From JABWCE01 sp964617955 (GTDB taxonomy: Bacteria; Bacteroidota; Bacteroidia; NS11-12g; UBA9320), in NCBI GenBank assembly GCA_964617955.1, contig CAZTXB010000006.1, positions 122,126-186,125 of the forward strand: 64,000 nt of DNA, read 5' to 3'. This document shows positions 8,448-16,839 of the stretch, one piece after another; positions within the stretch are counted from its first letter, which is position 1; each line of letters starts with the position of its first letter. The position numbers were made by a program, and so were the translations under genes. The notes under the pieces are model-generated. The model was not told the origin of the DNA. It saw nothing but the letters and a program-made list of their open reading frames with translations, and made no database searches.

Positions 8448-9437
8448 TTATTTTACGAAGGCATCGGCATCCAGCAATACATTACCCGTAATGTCGTTTT
8501 TGGCATAATTAAATCCCTTTTGCACACAGTAGGCACCTGTTTCGCCCCATTTACTCAAGGCCAAGAAACCCACCTGTATATCTTTTAGGTTCTTGTTGCG
8601 AATTTTCATGAGGTGAACCACTCTCCTCACGGCTTCTTCACACGACTTTTGAGGCGATTTGCCCTGACGCATCAGTTCTACTACCAAATGACAACCGGCG
8701 ATCCGAATTACCTCTTCACCATGTCCTGTAGCGGTGGCGCCACCTACCTCATTGTCAACATACAAGCCTGCCCCTATAATGGGTGAATCCCCAACCCTGC
8801 CGTGCATTTTGTACGACAACCCGCTGGTGGTGCAAGCCCCCGATAAATTTCCCATTTCATCCAGGGCGAGCATACCTATGGTGTCGTGGTTTTCTATATT
8901 TACCCTTGGATTGTATTCATTTTTTTTAAGCCATTCCCTCCATTCCTTTTCCGAAGCTTCCACCAGCAGGTTTTCTTTTAAAAAACCCTGGTCGAGGGCA
9001 AACTGCAGGGCCCCTTCCCCTACCAACATCACGTGTGGGGTTTTTTCCATCACAGCTCTGGCCACTGAAATGGGATGTTTGATGTGTTCTAAACACGCCA
9101 CAGAGCCTATGTTCGAAAATTCATCCATGATACAAGCGTCGAGGGTCACCCTTCCGTCCCTGTCGGGTCGGCCTCCGTAGCCCACAGATCGCTCATTGGG
9201 ATCGCCCTCCGGAATTTTTACCCCGGCCTCCACAGCATCCAAAGCCCTCCCCTTGTTTTTTAGAATTTCCCATGCCGCTTCATTGGCCTTAAGTCCAAAT
9301 CTCCACGTGGATATCACCACAGGCTTGTTTTTTACTTTTTTCCCGGCAGGCATGGATTGACCTGCCTTCAATCGCCCGGTGAACAAAGCTGCCGATGCCA
9401 GGGCTGTGGTTTTAATAAAATTTTTTCTGTTGGTCAT
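8448..9437 (-). CDS. N4-(beta-N-acetylglucosaminyl)-L-asparaginase (Ntn hydrolase)
   Basis: 329 residues with an N-terminal export signal (RKNFIKTTALASAALFTG, Tat/Sec-like without a clear RR). The family cleaves the GlcNAc-Asn bond of N-glycopeptides after self-cleavage at Asp-Thr. The self-cleavage site is visible as NHDTIGMLALD (Thr around 187), with the usual downstream GRVGDSPIIGAGLYVDN and ATGHGEEVIR that form the substrate pocket. Very similar in layout to the Elizabethkingia glycosylasparaginase. It lies 9 nt after the M14 peptidase and directly before cutC, so a peptidase plus deglycosylating hydrolase are co-produced in the periplasm. Confidence 0.9.
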   Translation of the reverse strand: MTNRKNFIKTTALASAALFTGRLKAGQSMPAGKKVKNKPVVISTWRFGLKANEAAWEILKNKGRALDAVEAGVKIPEGDPNERSVGYGGRPDRDGRVTLDACIMDEFSNIGSVACLEHIKHPISVARAVMEKTPHVMLVGEGALQFALDQGFLKENLLVEASEKEWREWLKKNEYNPRVNIENHDTIGMLALDEMGNLSGACTTSGLSYKMHGRVGDSPIIGAGLYVDNEVGGATATGHGEEVIRIAGCHLVVELMRQGKSPQKSCEEAVRRVVHLMKIRNKNLKDIQVGFLALSKWGETGAYCVQKGFNYAKNDITGNVLLDADAFVK

Positions 9438-9446
9438 GTTTCTATT

Positions 9447-11066
9447 TTAAAAATATTTGAATATGGGGTAAATCATTTTATGGCTGGTCTGGTTTTCTCC
9501 ATTTAAATATGCATCGAAAAAATTCCAATGGGCCAGACCATCATCCGACTGTGGTTCTAACAAATAAAAAATGAGGTTTGCTAGCGGTTGAGCCATGTCC
9601 ACTTTATAATCTCCAGTGTTATACATTTTTTTAGAGTTTTTAAAAGCGCCGAACAGGGTGCTTGCTCTGTGTTTTTGAAAGGATTGCCTATCCTGACTCA
9701 GACTGTCAATTTTAAAGATTTCGCCCTTAAAATTTTGCTTACTCTCCAATTTTTCAACTTTGATTCCGTGCATTATTAAATTTTCAATCACTTCGGTAAA
9801 TCTTGCCGGAATAATGTAACCCCGCGGCACTGTACTCTCCAATTCCGCCTCAAAACCTGCAAAGTAATTCACCTTATCGACCTCGACTATTTTACCAGTC
9901 CTAACCCAAATTTTCTTGCCACCGGAATCAAGCATTGGCACATGGTCGTAGGTAATAAAATGGTTCAGCGTTTCGCTTGACACCATTTTAAATTTGACTC
10001 CTTTTTTGACCTTTCCTGCCCCATTCTTCACCTGTTCAATGGTACTTTTTTCCGCACTCCGATTTACCTCTGCAATGGCATGGGCATTACGGTTGGCATA
10101 TTCCAAAATTTCGGAAACAAAAGCGTGGGTGCTGTTTATTCTCTGGTAAAAGCGCTCATGGGCGAAGGCTTCGCTTAAAATGGCCATGCGGTTTCTGAAA
10201 CCAAATTGATTGACCAGATAACGCGGGTGGTGGTTGTAGGAATAAAAGTTTGTTGGAGGCCAACCTTCGTTGATGAAATAATCGCCGTAAACTCCCAGTC
10301 GGAGTTTGTGTTTCTTATAAACCGAATCGGTGATATTGGGCAGCATCACATTCTTGCTGTATTGGTATGGCCCTATGTCACCAGCCGAATGATACGACGG
10401 CGCCCAGGTTAAGGAATAGGCATGCCAGGTGCCATTGGTGGTGTGCAGGTCGACAAATATCTGGGGATCCCATGCATTGATCACATTTTGAAAAAGCGCC
10501 CGGGTTTCAAGTGCTTCCATTTTCATCCCATCCCTGTTCAAATCATATCCCTGGCTGCTTTCACGCTCTCCGGTTTCCAAGGGACTGTCTTCCTGTGATG
10601 GCCTTAGGCCCTTGGCCATTTTATCGTTGGCATCGGTGTTGTAAATGGGTGCAAACATGATAATCACACTGTCGAGCAAATGTGCTTTATCTCCCAATAA
10701 AATATCGCGCATCAGGAGCATCACGGTTTCTTTGCCCTCCACTTCACCGGCGTGTATATTTCCCTGAATGTAAACAATAAGCTTGCCACTGGCATGGGCT
10801 TCTTGAGCTGAACTTACTTTAGGATTGGCCAATACAGCCACCGGAATGTCTTTGCCTTCAAGACTTTTGCCCATGCTGAAAAAATGCACTCTGTCGCTGT
10901 GTTTCTTAATCTCCTCTAAAAAATTCACCACGTCTTTATAAGTGGAGGTTTTTTGAAACTGACTTTTTTCAGGAGTCAAAAGCAAACCTTCAGGCCATGG
11001 CGATTGGCTAAAGATTGGTGTTTGAATGACGCAAAATAAGATAAGGAGGGGTATTTTATTTTTCAT
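9447..11066 (-). CDS. Secreted M14 zinc carboxypeptidase family protein
   Basis: 539 residues from the ATG at 11066, chosen because it gives a proper signal peptide (MKNKIPLLILFCVIQTPIFS); the longer frame opening at 11240 overlaps the next gene and has no secretion signal. M14 metal ligands are seen as GNIHAGEVEGKE (His..Glu) and VDLHTTNG (third ligand His); YDLNRDGMK carries the substrate-binding Asn-Arg, and LSEAFAHERF the likely catalytic Glu. Bacteroidota homologues are of similar length with a long C-terminal extension. First gene of a leftward operon with the glycosylasparaginase and cutC. Confidence 0.85.
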   Translation of the reverse strand: MKNKIPLLILFCVIQTPIFSQSPWPEGLLLTPEKSQFQKTSTYKDVVNFLEEIKKHSDRVHFFSMGKSLEGKDIPVAVLANPKVSSAQEAHASGKLIVYIQGNIHAGEVEGKETVMLLMRDILLGDKAHLLDSVIIMFAPIYNTDANDKMAKGLRPSQEDSPLETGERESSQGYDLNRDGMKMEALETRALFQNVINAWDPQIFVDLHTTNGTWHAYSLTWAPSYHSAGDIGPYQYSKNVMLPNITDSVYKKHKLRLGVYGDYFINEGWPPTNFYSYNHHPRYLVNQFGFRNRMAILSEAFAHERFYQRINSTHAFVSEILEYANRNAHAIAEVNRSAEKSTIEQVKNGAGKVKKGVKFKMVSSETLNHFITYDHVPMLDSGGKKIWVRTGKIVEVDKVNYFAGFEAELESTVPRGYIIPARFTEVIENLIMHGIKVEKLESKQNFKGEIFKIDSLSQDRQSFQKHRASTLFGAFKNSKKMYNTGDYKVDMAQPLANLIFYLLEPQSDDGLAHWNFFDAYLNGENQTSHKMIYPIFKYF

Positions 11067-11136
11067 ATGCAAATTGTCGGGATCAGGATTTACATGATTT
11101 ATGGATGGACAGGATGGGTTGAGTGGGTTGGATTTA

Positions 11137-11535
11137 TCAATGATTAGGACTTTTTTTAGGGTGCTGTACCGGATGGAATATATTTTTGTACTGAAGACTT
11201 TCAGAACCAAAATGGATGAGTAAACCCACTTCAAAATCATAGGCTACTCCATAATTTTTTGCCTGTGCCAAATGAACGGGTTCTAGGTTAATAAGCGCCT
11301 TTAATTCTGCGATGACTTTTTCCGCTACCCCAAAATACGCCCTTTGTATGCCAACTTCGGCGTCTTCATAAAAAATGGTATGTTCTTTTTCTCTCTCAAA
11401 ACTCAAACCGTACTTCTCTAATTCTATCGCCAAACATGGCTGATAAATTACCTCTTGGAATCCATTGCCCTGTGTGTTGTGCACCTTCACTGAACAACCC
11501 ATTATTTTAAAGGTAATGTCATCTAATTCCATCAT
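11137..11535 (-). CDS. GxxExxY family protein
   Basis: 132 residues with the family motif GNGFQEVIYQPCLAIELEKYGL followed by FEREKEHTIFYED, KVIAELKAL and LVGLLIHFG-type ending (FEVGLLIHFGSESLQYKNIF). The family is small, soluble, abundant in environmental Bacteroidota, and has a predicted nuclease-like (PD-(D/E)xK-related) core, with ELKA as the catalytic-type stretch. Function is unknown; genomic position is scattered between unrelated genes, as here. Confidence 0.85.
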   Translation of the reverse strand: MMELDDITFKIMGCSVKVHNTQGNGFQEVIYQPCLAIELEKYGLSFEREKEHTIFYEDAEVGIQRAYFGVAEKVIAELKALINLEPVHLAQAKNYGVAYDFEVGLLIHFGSESLQYKNIFHPVQHPKKSPNH

Positions 11536-11598
11536 AACACAATCCTATGTATCCAGAAATCTTGTAAATCCTATACATCCTGATCCTGACACCTTCCT

Positions 11599-13059
11599 CT
11601 ACCTTTTCGGTATATTCTTTAAGGTCTCCAGATAAAATTTCCAAAATTTTTGGACTGAACTTATTTGCACTTTTTCATCCGGCGAATGCGCCCCTCTTAT
11701 GTTTGGACCAAAGGATATCATTTCCATACCGGGATAATGTGTTCCTAAAATTCCACATTCAAGTCCGGCATGGCAGGCACTTACCTTGGCTTCGGATTTG
11801 AAAAGTTTGCGGTAAAGGTCGCTCATGGTTTTTACAATGGCTGCTTCGGGTTTAGGTGCCCATCCCGGGTATGAACCATTGTATGAAACCCTGGCTCCCA
11901 ACAATTCAAAGGTGCTTTTTAAACTTTGGGCTAAATCCATCTTTTCAGAATCCACAGAGCTTCGCGTCAGGCACTGGAAACTGTATTCGCCGTCTTTAAC
12001 CAATACCCTGGCCAAATTGTTTGAGGATTGTACCAGATGAAGAATTTCAGGGCTCATACGGTACACACCGTTGACACAGGCATAAATAGCTTTTAGCATT
12101 TTGGATTGAAATCCCTTTTGCATCACCTTAAAAGTGGTGTCGGTTTTTTCGAAAGTCAACTCCAAATTTGGATCGGTGTTTCGGTATTCAAATTTCAACT
12201 CCGTTTCCAAAGTTTTAAGCAACTGTAGAAACTCTGTTTCATGAATTTGCGGAAGTACCAGTTCAGCTACCGACTCTCTGGGAATGGCATTGCGAAGGCC
12301 TCCCCCATCAATGCGGCCTATCTGTATGCCAAATTTTTCAAAGCAGGCATGCAATACCCTGTTCATTATTTTATTGGCATTGCCCCTGCCTTTATAAATG
12401 TCCATACCTGAATGACCGCCGGTTAAGCCTTTAAGAATTATTTCACCGCCAAGACTATCGGGTGGTGCTTTTTCGAGGGCATAACTTCCTGTGGCGGTGA
12501 CATCAATGCCTCCTGCACACCCAATGGTCAGTTCATCGTCGTCTTCGGTATCGAGATTCAGCAAAATAGTGCCATCCAGTAAGCCCCCTTTAAGGTTTAA
12601 AGCCCCTGTCATTCCGGTCTCTTCGTCGATGGTGAAAAGAGCTTCAATGGCCGGATGGGCTATATCGGTGGAAGCCAATACGGCCATAATACTCGCCACC
12701 CCTATGCCATTGTCGGCACCAAGGGTGGTGCCTTTGGCTTTGACCCAATCGCCATCCACTTCCATGTTTATGCCTTCCCTCTCAAAATCGAAATCGGTAC
12801 TGGCATTTTTTTGATGCACCATGTCCAAATGACTCTGGAGGACAATGGTCTGCCGCTTTTCCATTCCTTTGCTGGCAGGCTTTTTAATAATCACATTGCC
12901 CGATTCGTCTTTCATGGTAGGCAAATTCAGTCCCTTCCCAAACTGCATCATAAATTCAATGATGCGCTCTTCTTTTTTTGACGGACGGGGAACGGCATTA
13001 AGGGCCTCGAAATGACCCCACATGGCTTGTGGTTCTAATTTATTTAAGATTGGATGCAT
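11599..13059 (-). CDS. pepD: Aminoacyl-histidine dipeptidase (M20 family, PepD)
   Basis: 486 residues, the usual length for PepD, which hydrolyses Xaa-His and other dipeptides in the cytosol with two zinc ions. Metal-site motifs are seen in order: LQSHLDMVHQ (His), LGADNGIGVA (bridging Asp), TIDEETGMTG (catalytic Glu pair), NLDTEDDDELTIGCAGG, and near the end CHAGLECG and GPNIRGAHSPDE (last His). No signal peptide. Transcribed alone; a -7 box TAACTTTG lies at 13077-13084, 17 nt before the ATG. Confidence 0.93.
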   Translation of the reverse strand: MHPILNKLEPQAMWGHFEALNAVPRPSKKEERIIEFMMQFGKGLNLPTMKDESGNVIIKKPASKGMEKRQTIVLQSHLDMVHQKNASTDFDFEREGINMEVDGDWVKAKGTTLGADNGIGVASIMAVLASTDIAHPAIEALFTIDEETGMTGALNLKGGLLDGTILLNLDTEDDDELTIGCAGGIDVTATGSYALEKAPPDSLGGEIILKGLTGGHSGMDIYKGRGNANKIMNRVLHACFEKFGIQIGRIDGGGLRNAIPRESVAELVLPQIHETEFLQLLKTLETELKFEYRNTDPNLELTFEKTDTTFKVMQKGFQSKMLKAIYACVNGVYRMSPEILHLVQSSNNLARVLVKDGEYSFQCLTRSSVDSEKMDLAQSLKSTFELLGARVSYNGSYPGWAPKPEAAIVKTMSDLYRKLFKSEAKVSACHAGLECGILGTHYPGMEMISFGPNIRGAHSPDEKVQISSVQKFWKFYLETLKNIPKR

Positions 13060-13275
13060 GACAAAACTGGAATGCGCAAAGTTATTTTTTTTGCCCTGAA
13101 TCTTACTTTAATTTGGTTCCACATCGCCTATTATTTTTTAAAACAAAGTAGACCCATCACAAAATGAAGAGAAGGACGAAGAGGAATCCCCTTATCATGT
13201 TTTTCTTTCTTTACAATCATGCTTCACCTTTTGAAAGCACAAAGGAAACAGAACGTTTGACAGTTAATCTGAGAA

Positions 13276-13842
13276 TTAATTGAGGCGATGGCTTAAGATG
13301 TCTTCAATTCGGGCATAAAAATGTCGGGGATTTGATTTTCGCCAGTCTAAATGATCCATATCTCCCCCATAATTCGCATAATAATCAATTTTGAATTTTG
13401 AAAATTCCTGAAGTACGTGTTCTCGAAAATTAACAAAGGCAATCCATCCTTCTTCAATATCCTGAAACCATTCCTCATAGTACTCGTCGTCAGAAGCGTG
13501 AAAATTCAATACGTTTTCACCAATTAATATGAACTTGTTGATGCCCGCTGCGCTAAATTCATCAATCACATCGCGTTTTAAAAACATAATGTCATTGTTG
13601 ATGCAATCGTTCCATTCACCAATCAATTCCAAAATGATATACCCCTGGTCATAATCGGCATAAAGCACTTTGAGGTAAAGGGTTTCAGAGCCAAATTCGT
13701 CCCATTGCGGATGTATATAATGGCCATAGACCGTATTTTCAAAATACATTTCCGAATAGCTTTTGCCATAAAACGGGGAGTGTTTATCCTCTTCCGATTG
13801 ATACAGGTGACACCAATTTTGAAAGGGTTCAAGGGAGTGCAT
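13276..13842 (-). CDS. Conserved hypothetical cytosolic protein
   Basis: 188 residues, very acidic and aromatic (for example SDDEYYEEWFQDIEEGWIAF), no signal or membrane segment. It is a real gene by length, codon pattern and clear isolation. It has the look of a short Bacteroidota-only family (start EPFQNWCHLYQSEEDKHSPFYGK; end DHLDWRKSNPRHFYARIEDIL), but I do not recognise a function. Confidence 0.6.
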   Translation of the reverse strand: MHSLEPFQNWCHLYQSEEDKHSPFYGKSYSEMYFENTVYGHYIHPQWDEFGSETLYLKVLYADYDQGYIILELIGEWNDCINNDIMFLKRDVIDEFSAAGINKFILIGENVLNFHASDDEYYEEWFQDIEEGWIAFVNFREHVLQEFSKFKIDYYANYGGDMDHLDWRKSNPRHFYARIEDILSHRLN

Positions 13843-14009
13843 GAGTGTTAATTGGCTGCGCCATCAAGGCTTCGAAAATAAAATAATTTTATTTATGGCA
13901 GCAAGGAATACATAGAGGGAAAGCTAGGTTGACTCTTTTCTTGATGGTCCTTGTTGGCGTGTTATACCTCAGTCAGTGAATTAGAGGAACAAGGGCATCC
14001 ATACAAACC

Positions 14010-14951
14010 TTACTCCCCTTTTTTAACTTCGGGGTCAATATTGGTTTCATCCACAATGTATAAGGGCCTGTTTCGGATATTGTCATAAATGCGACTGATG
14101 TATTCGCCTATGATGCCTATGCCTATAAGTTGTATACCACCAATAAAAACAATGGTAATCATAAGCGACGACCATCCGGGTTCATAATCCTTCCATACAT
14201 AGCGGCTGTAAAGGGTATATACAATTAAAAAGAATCCAACCAGGGCACAAACGAACCCCGAAATGGTAGCCACTCTCAGCGGGAAATTCGAAAATGACGT
14301 GATGCCGTCCATGGCCAATCTGAACATTTTCCTCAATGTGTATCCGGTATCTCCGCTCAACCGCTCATCCCTGTCGTATTCTAAAAAAGTCTGTCGGAAA
14401 CCCACCCATGCCATTTGCCCCCTTAAAAATTTTTGCTTTTCGGGCATCTTGTTGATCTGATCTACCACCTTTCGGTGAATGATTCTAAAGTCTCCTGTAT
14501 CCAAAGGAATGTTAATGGAAGTGAGCCTTGCCAGAGTTTTGTAAAACCACCTGGCCGTCATAATTTTTAAAATTGACTCTCCCTTTCTCGACCGTCTTTT
14601 GGCGTAAACCATCTCATACCCTTCCTTCATCTTTTCGTAAAGCTCCGGAATAAGCTCCGGTGGATCTTGCCCATCGGCATCTATAATCACTACTTCACTC
14701 CCACGGCTCATATCCAAACCTGCCGAAACGGCAATCTGGTGACCGAAGTTTCGGCTGAAATTGATGTATTTTACAAATGTGTATTCCTGGGCCAGTTTTT
14801 TGAGCACCAAAATCGACTGATCCTTGCTGCCATCGTTGATGTAAATGAGTTCAAACGCCTGACCTGTTTTTTGAAGCGACGCCTTCAGCCTTTCGAACAA
14901 GAGAGGGATGTTCTTTTCTTCATTGTAAATGGGTATAACTACGCTGATCAT
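14010..14951 (-). CDS. Polyprenyl-phosphate glycosyltransferase, GT2 (GtrB/DPM-like)
   Basis: 313 residues from ATG 14951 (a TTG three codons earlier is the alternative). Moves a sugar from a nucleotide donor to a lipid phosphate at the inner membrane. GT-A motifs: VVIPIYNEEKNI, YINDGSKDQS, NFSRNFGHQIAVSAGLD, VIIDADGQDPPELI (DxD-type), GDFRIIHRKVVD, and RGQMAWVGF. Two C-terminal membrane helices (about 230-255 and 265-290) match GtrB/Yfdh-type proteins. An exact -7 box (TACCTTTG, 14958-14965) sits only 6 nt before the ATG. Confidence 0.9.
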   Translation of the reverse strand: MISVVIPIYNEEKNIPLLFERLKASLQKTGQAFELIYINDGSKDQSILVLKKLAQEYTFVKYINFSRNFGHQIAVSAGLDMSRGSEVVIIDADGQDPPELIPELYEKMKEGYEMVYAKRRSRKGESILKIMTARWFYKTLARLTSINIPLDTGDFRIIHRKVVDQINKMPEKQKFLRGQMAWVGFRQTFLEYDRDERLSGDTGYTLRKMFRLAMDGITSFSNFPLRVATISGFVCALVGFFLIVYTLYSRYVWKDYEPGWSSLMITIVFIGGIQLIGIGIIGEYISRIYDNIRNRPLYIVDETNIDPEVKKGE

Positions 14952-15008
14952 TGACGGCAAAGGTAATATTAATGGGTGATGCTGTGTCTAAGCTTAATCA
15001 TTCCTTTT

Positions 15009-16700
15009 TTAAAAATCATAATTTCTCGCGCTGAGATTCATTCGGATTCCCAACTGCAACCAAGAGGTATTCGAGTTGAATACGCTCAAATCGCTTTGTG
15101 CCTTTCGGTAGGTATACCTCGCCTCCAACCATAGATTATGGTATACCATGTACGATAGATTCACAAACAAAATGGCATAGCTTGTACTTACACCCTGCCC
15201 AATTTTATTACCCTTTTCCATGGGTCTCTTGTTGTAATCGTCCAAAATATTGCCTCCAAAACGCATGGCCATGCTGCTGCTGTCCAAACCCTTTTTTACA
15301 TGAATATACCCGAGCTCAGCAAACAATTTATAGCTTGGCTGATACCGTCCGACAAAAAGTATTTCCTTGAAATTAGATCCAAAGGGATGAGCAAGGGCCT
15401 GGTTATAGTTGGTGTAATTCTGGCTTTTTTTAAAATGAGTGTAGGTGTAAGGCCTTACAAGGTTATACTCCGCTTGCAAATGAAGCCGTTTAACTCCAAA
15501 AGCGTCAATATATTTTAAACCGCTCTGCAATCCATACTTATTTGCCCACCAACCGGTGCGCTTAATCAATTCATTTTTTACAAATTCATCCAATACAAAT
15601 TGCCCATAAAACGAAAAATGTTTTAAAAAATTCCATTTCCAATCGGTGCCCACAATCACGTTGTCGCTGCTGTTGAGATTTTGCTCTATGGCCCTGTAAA
15701 ATATAACAGGGTTCATGTAATTTATTTCAAAATTCCCCTTGCTGCTGCTGTCACCTCTGTCGTAAATGACCGATTCAAAAAAACCGATGTCTAAATTTTT
15801 AAAGAGTTTTATACCCAAATAATGGTTCACAAAATACTTGGGTTTAACCCCGCCTCCATTGCCACTTTGAAATTGGAAATCGGTGAGTTGAGAAAACAAA
15901 TTTTGATAATGGAAGCGCCAAATTTTAGTATTGATTTTTAAAAACAGGTTGGGGCTGCTAAAATCCGACAGGATTAAACTTCGGTAACCATTGCCAATAA
16001 AATTCTGGTCGTGCCCGAATTGCATGGCCAGGTGTTTGATGGGTGAAAAAGTGAGGTAGCCCTTGGCTAAAAAAAAGTCGCGGGCATTGCTCCCGAATTT
16101 TTTATGAAAGCCGTTGCCTGGTATGACCCCTGTCGAGTCAATGGTTTGGTTATAGAAATTCGGAAATCGAAATTGATTTTCAGTAAGCAGACTGTAAAAC
16201 CCAAGCTTATTATCAATCATCCCTCTTACCTCTACGCCTCTTGTGTTTTGAAATGTCGACGCCTCACTTTCAAAATCTCTGCCTCCCGAAATGCCCAATA
16301 CGGGATTGATGGCAAGGGTTAAATCTCTCATTTTTTGAGAATAAAGGGCGGCTTCCGTTGCATATATTCTCTTTTTAAATTTATACCATGGACTTCGGTA
16401 CACAGCGATGACCATCTGGTGATCGAGGGCGGTATCATAAAGTGGATATTCGAACAATTCGGTTTTTAGAAATTTTGATGTAAATGTCTCTTCATTCCTC
16501 TTTGTGCCTTGAAACAGATCAAGCCTTGAAACCGGTTTTAAGGCTGTGCTGATATTGGGTTGATCACCACCAATATCCATTCGGTCGAGCTGATAATTGT
16601 TGAAAGCATTAATGGGCTGAAAAGTGGACTGCGCCTCAGCGCTCTGTAAAGCTAAAAGCAAAATCAAGGGGAGTACCCCAAGTGTTCTGGCCAATACCAC
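15009..16700 (-). CDS. Wzi/RemB-like outer-membrane beta-barrel protein
   Basis: 563 residues, signal peptide (LGVLPLILLLALQSAEAQ), then a long strand-rich barrel. The stretch HLAMQFGHDQNFIGNGYRSLILSDFSSPNLFLKI is typical of capsule-assembly Wzi-like and gliding protein RemB-like barrels of Bacteroidota. It lies next to a lipid-linked GT2, consistent with a surface-polysaccharide role, but the genes have separate promoters. The GTG start at 16700 is followed closely upstream by a -7 box (TATGTTTG, 16705-16712), only 4 nt away; TTG 16694 is an alternative. Confidence 0.75.
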   Translation of the reverse strand: MVLARTLGVLPLILLLALQSAEAQSTFQPINAFNNYQLDRMDIGGDQPNISTALKPVSRLDLFQGTKRNEETFTSKFLKTELFEYPLYDTALDHQMVIAVYRSPWYKFKKRIYATEAALYSQKMRDLTLAINPVLGISGGRDFESEASTFQNTRGVEVRGMIDNKLGFYSLLTENQFRFPNFYNQTIDSTGVIPGNGFHKKFGSNARDFFLAKGYLTFSPIKHLAMQFGHDQNFIGNGYRSLILSDFSSPNLFLKINTKIWRFHYQNLFSQLTDFQFQSGNGGGVKPKYFVNHYLGIKLFKNLDIGFFESVIYDRGDSSSKGNFEINYMNPVIFYRAIEQNLNSSDNVIVGTDWKWNFLKHFSFYGQFVLDEFVKNELIKRTGWWANKYGLQSGLKYIDAFGVKRLHLQAEYNLVRPYTYTHFKKSQNYTNYNQALAHPFGSNFKEILFVGRYQPSYKLFAELGYIHVKKGLDSSSMAMRFGGNILDDYNKRPMEKGNKIGQGVSTSYAILFVNLSYMVYHNLWLEARYTYRKAQSDLSVFNSNTSWLQLGIRMNLSARNYDF

Positions 16701-16839
16701 AAGGCAAACATAAATAAAATTTTGCTGCCTGATGTTCCTTTCCTTATAAAGTTATTCAGGCTGCCATATGCTTTCGCTGGTCCTTAGTCCATAGCTATGG
16801 TTAATATTTAAAATTTGTTGAGTTAATTTGCAATGATCC

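Noticed and set aside
11067..11240. N-terminal extension of the M14 peptidase
   Set aside because: It overlaps the GxxExxY gene and hides the signal peptide that starts at 11066.
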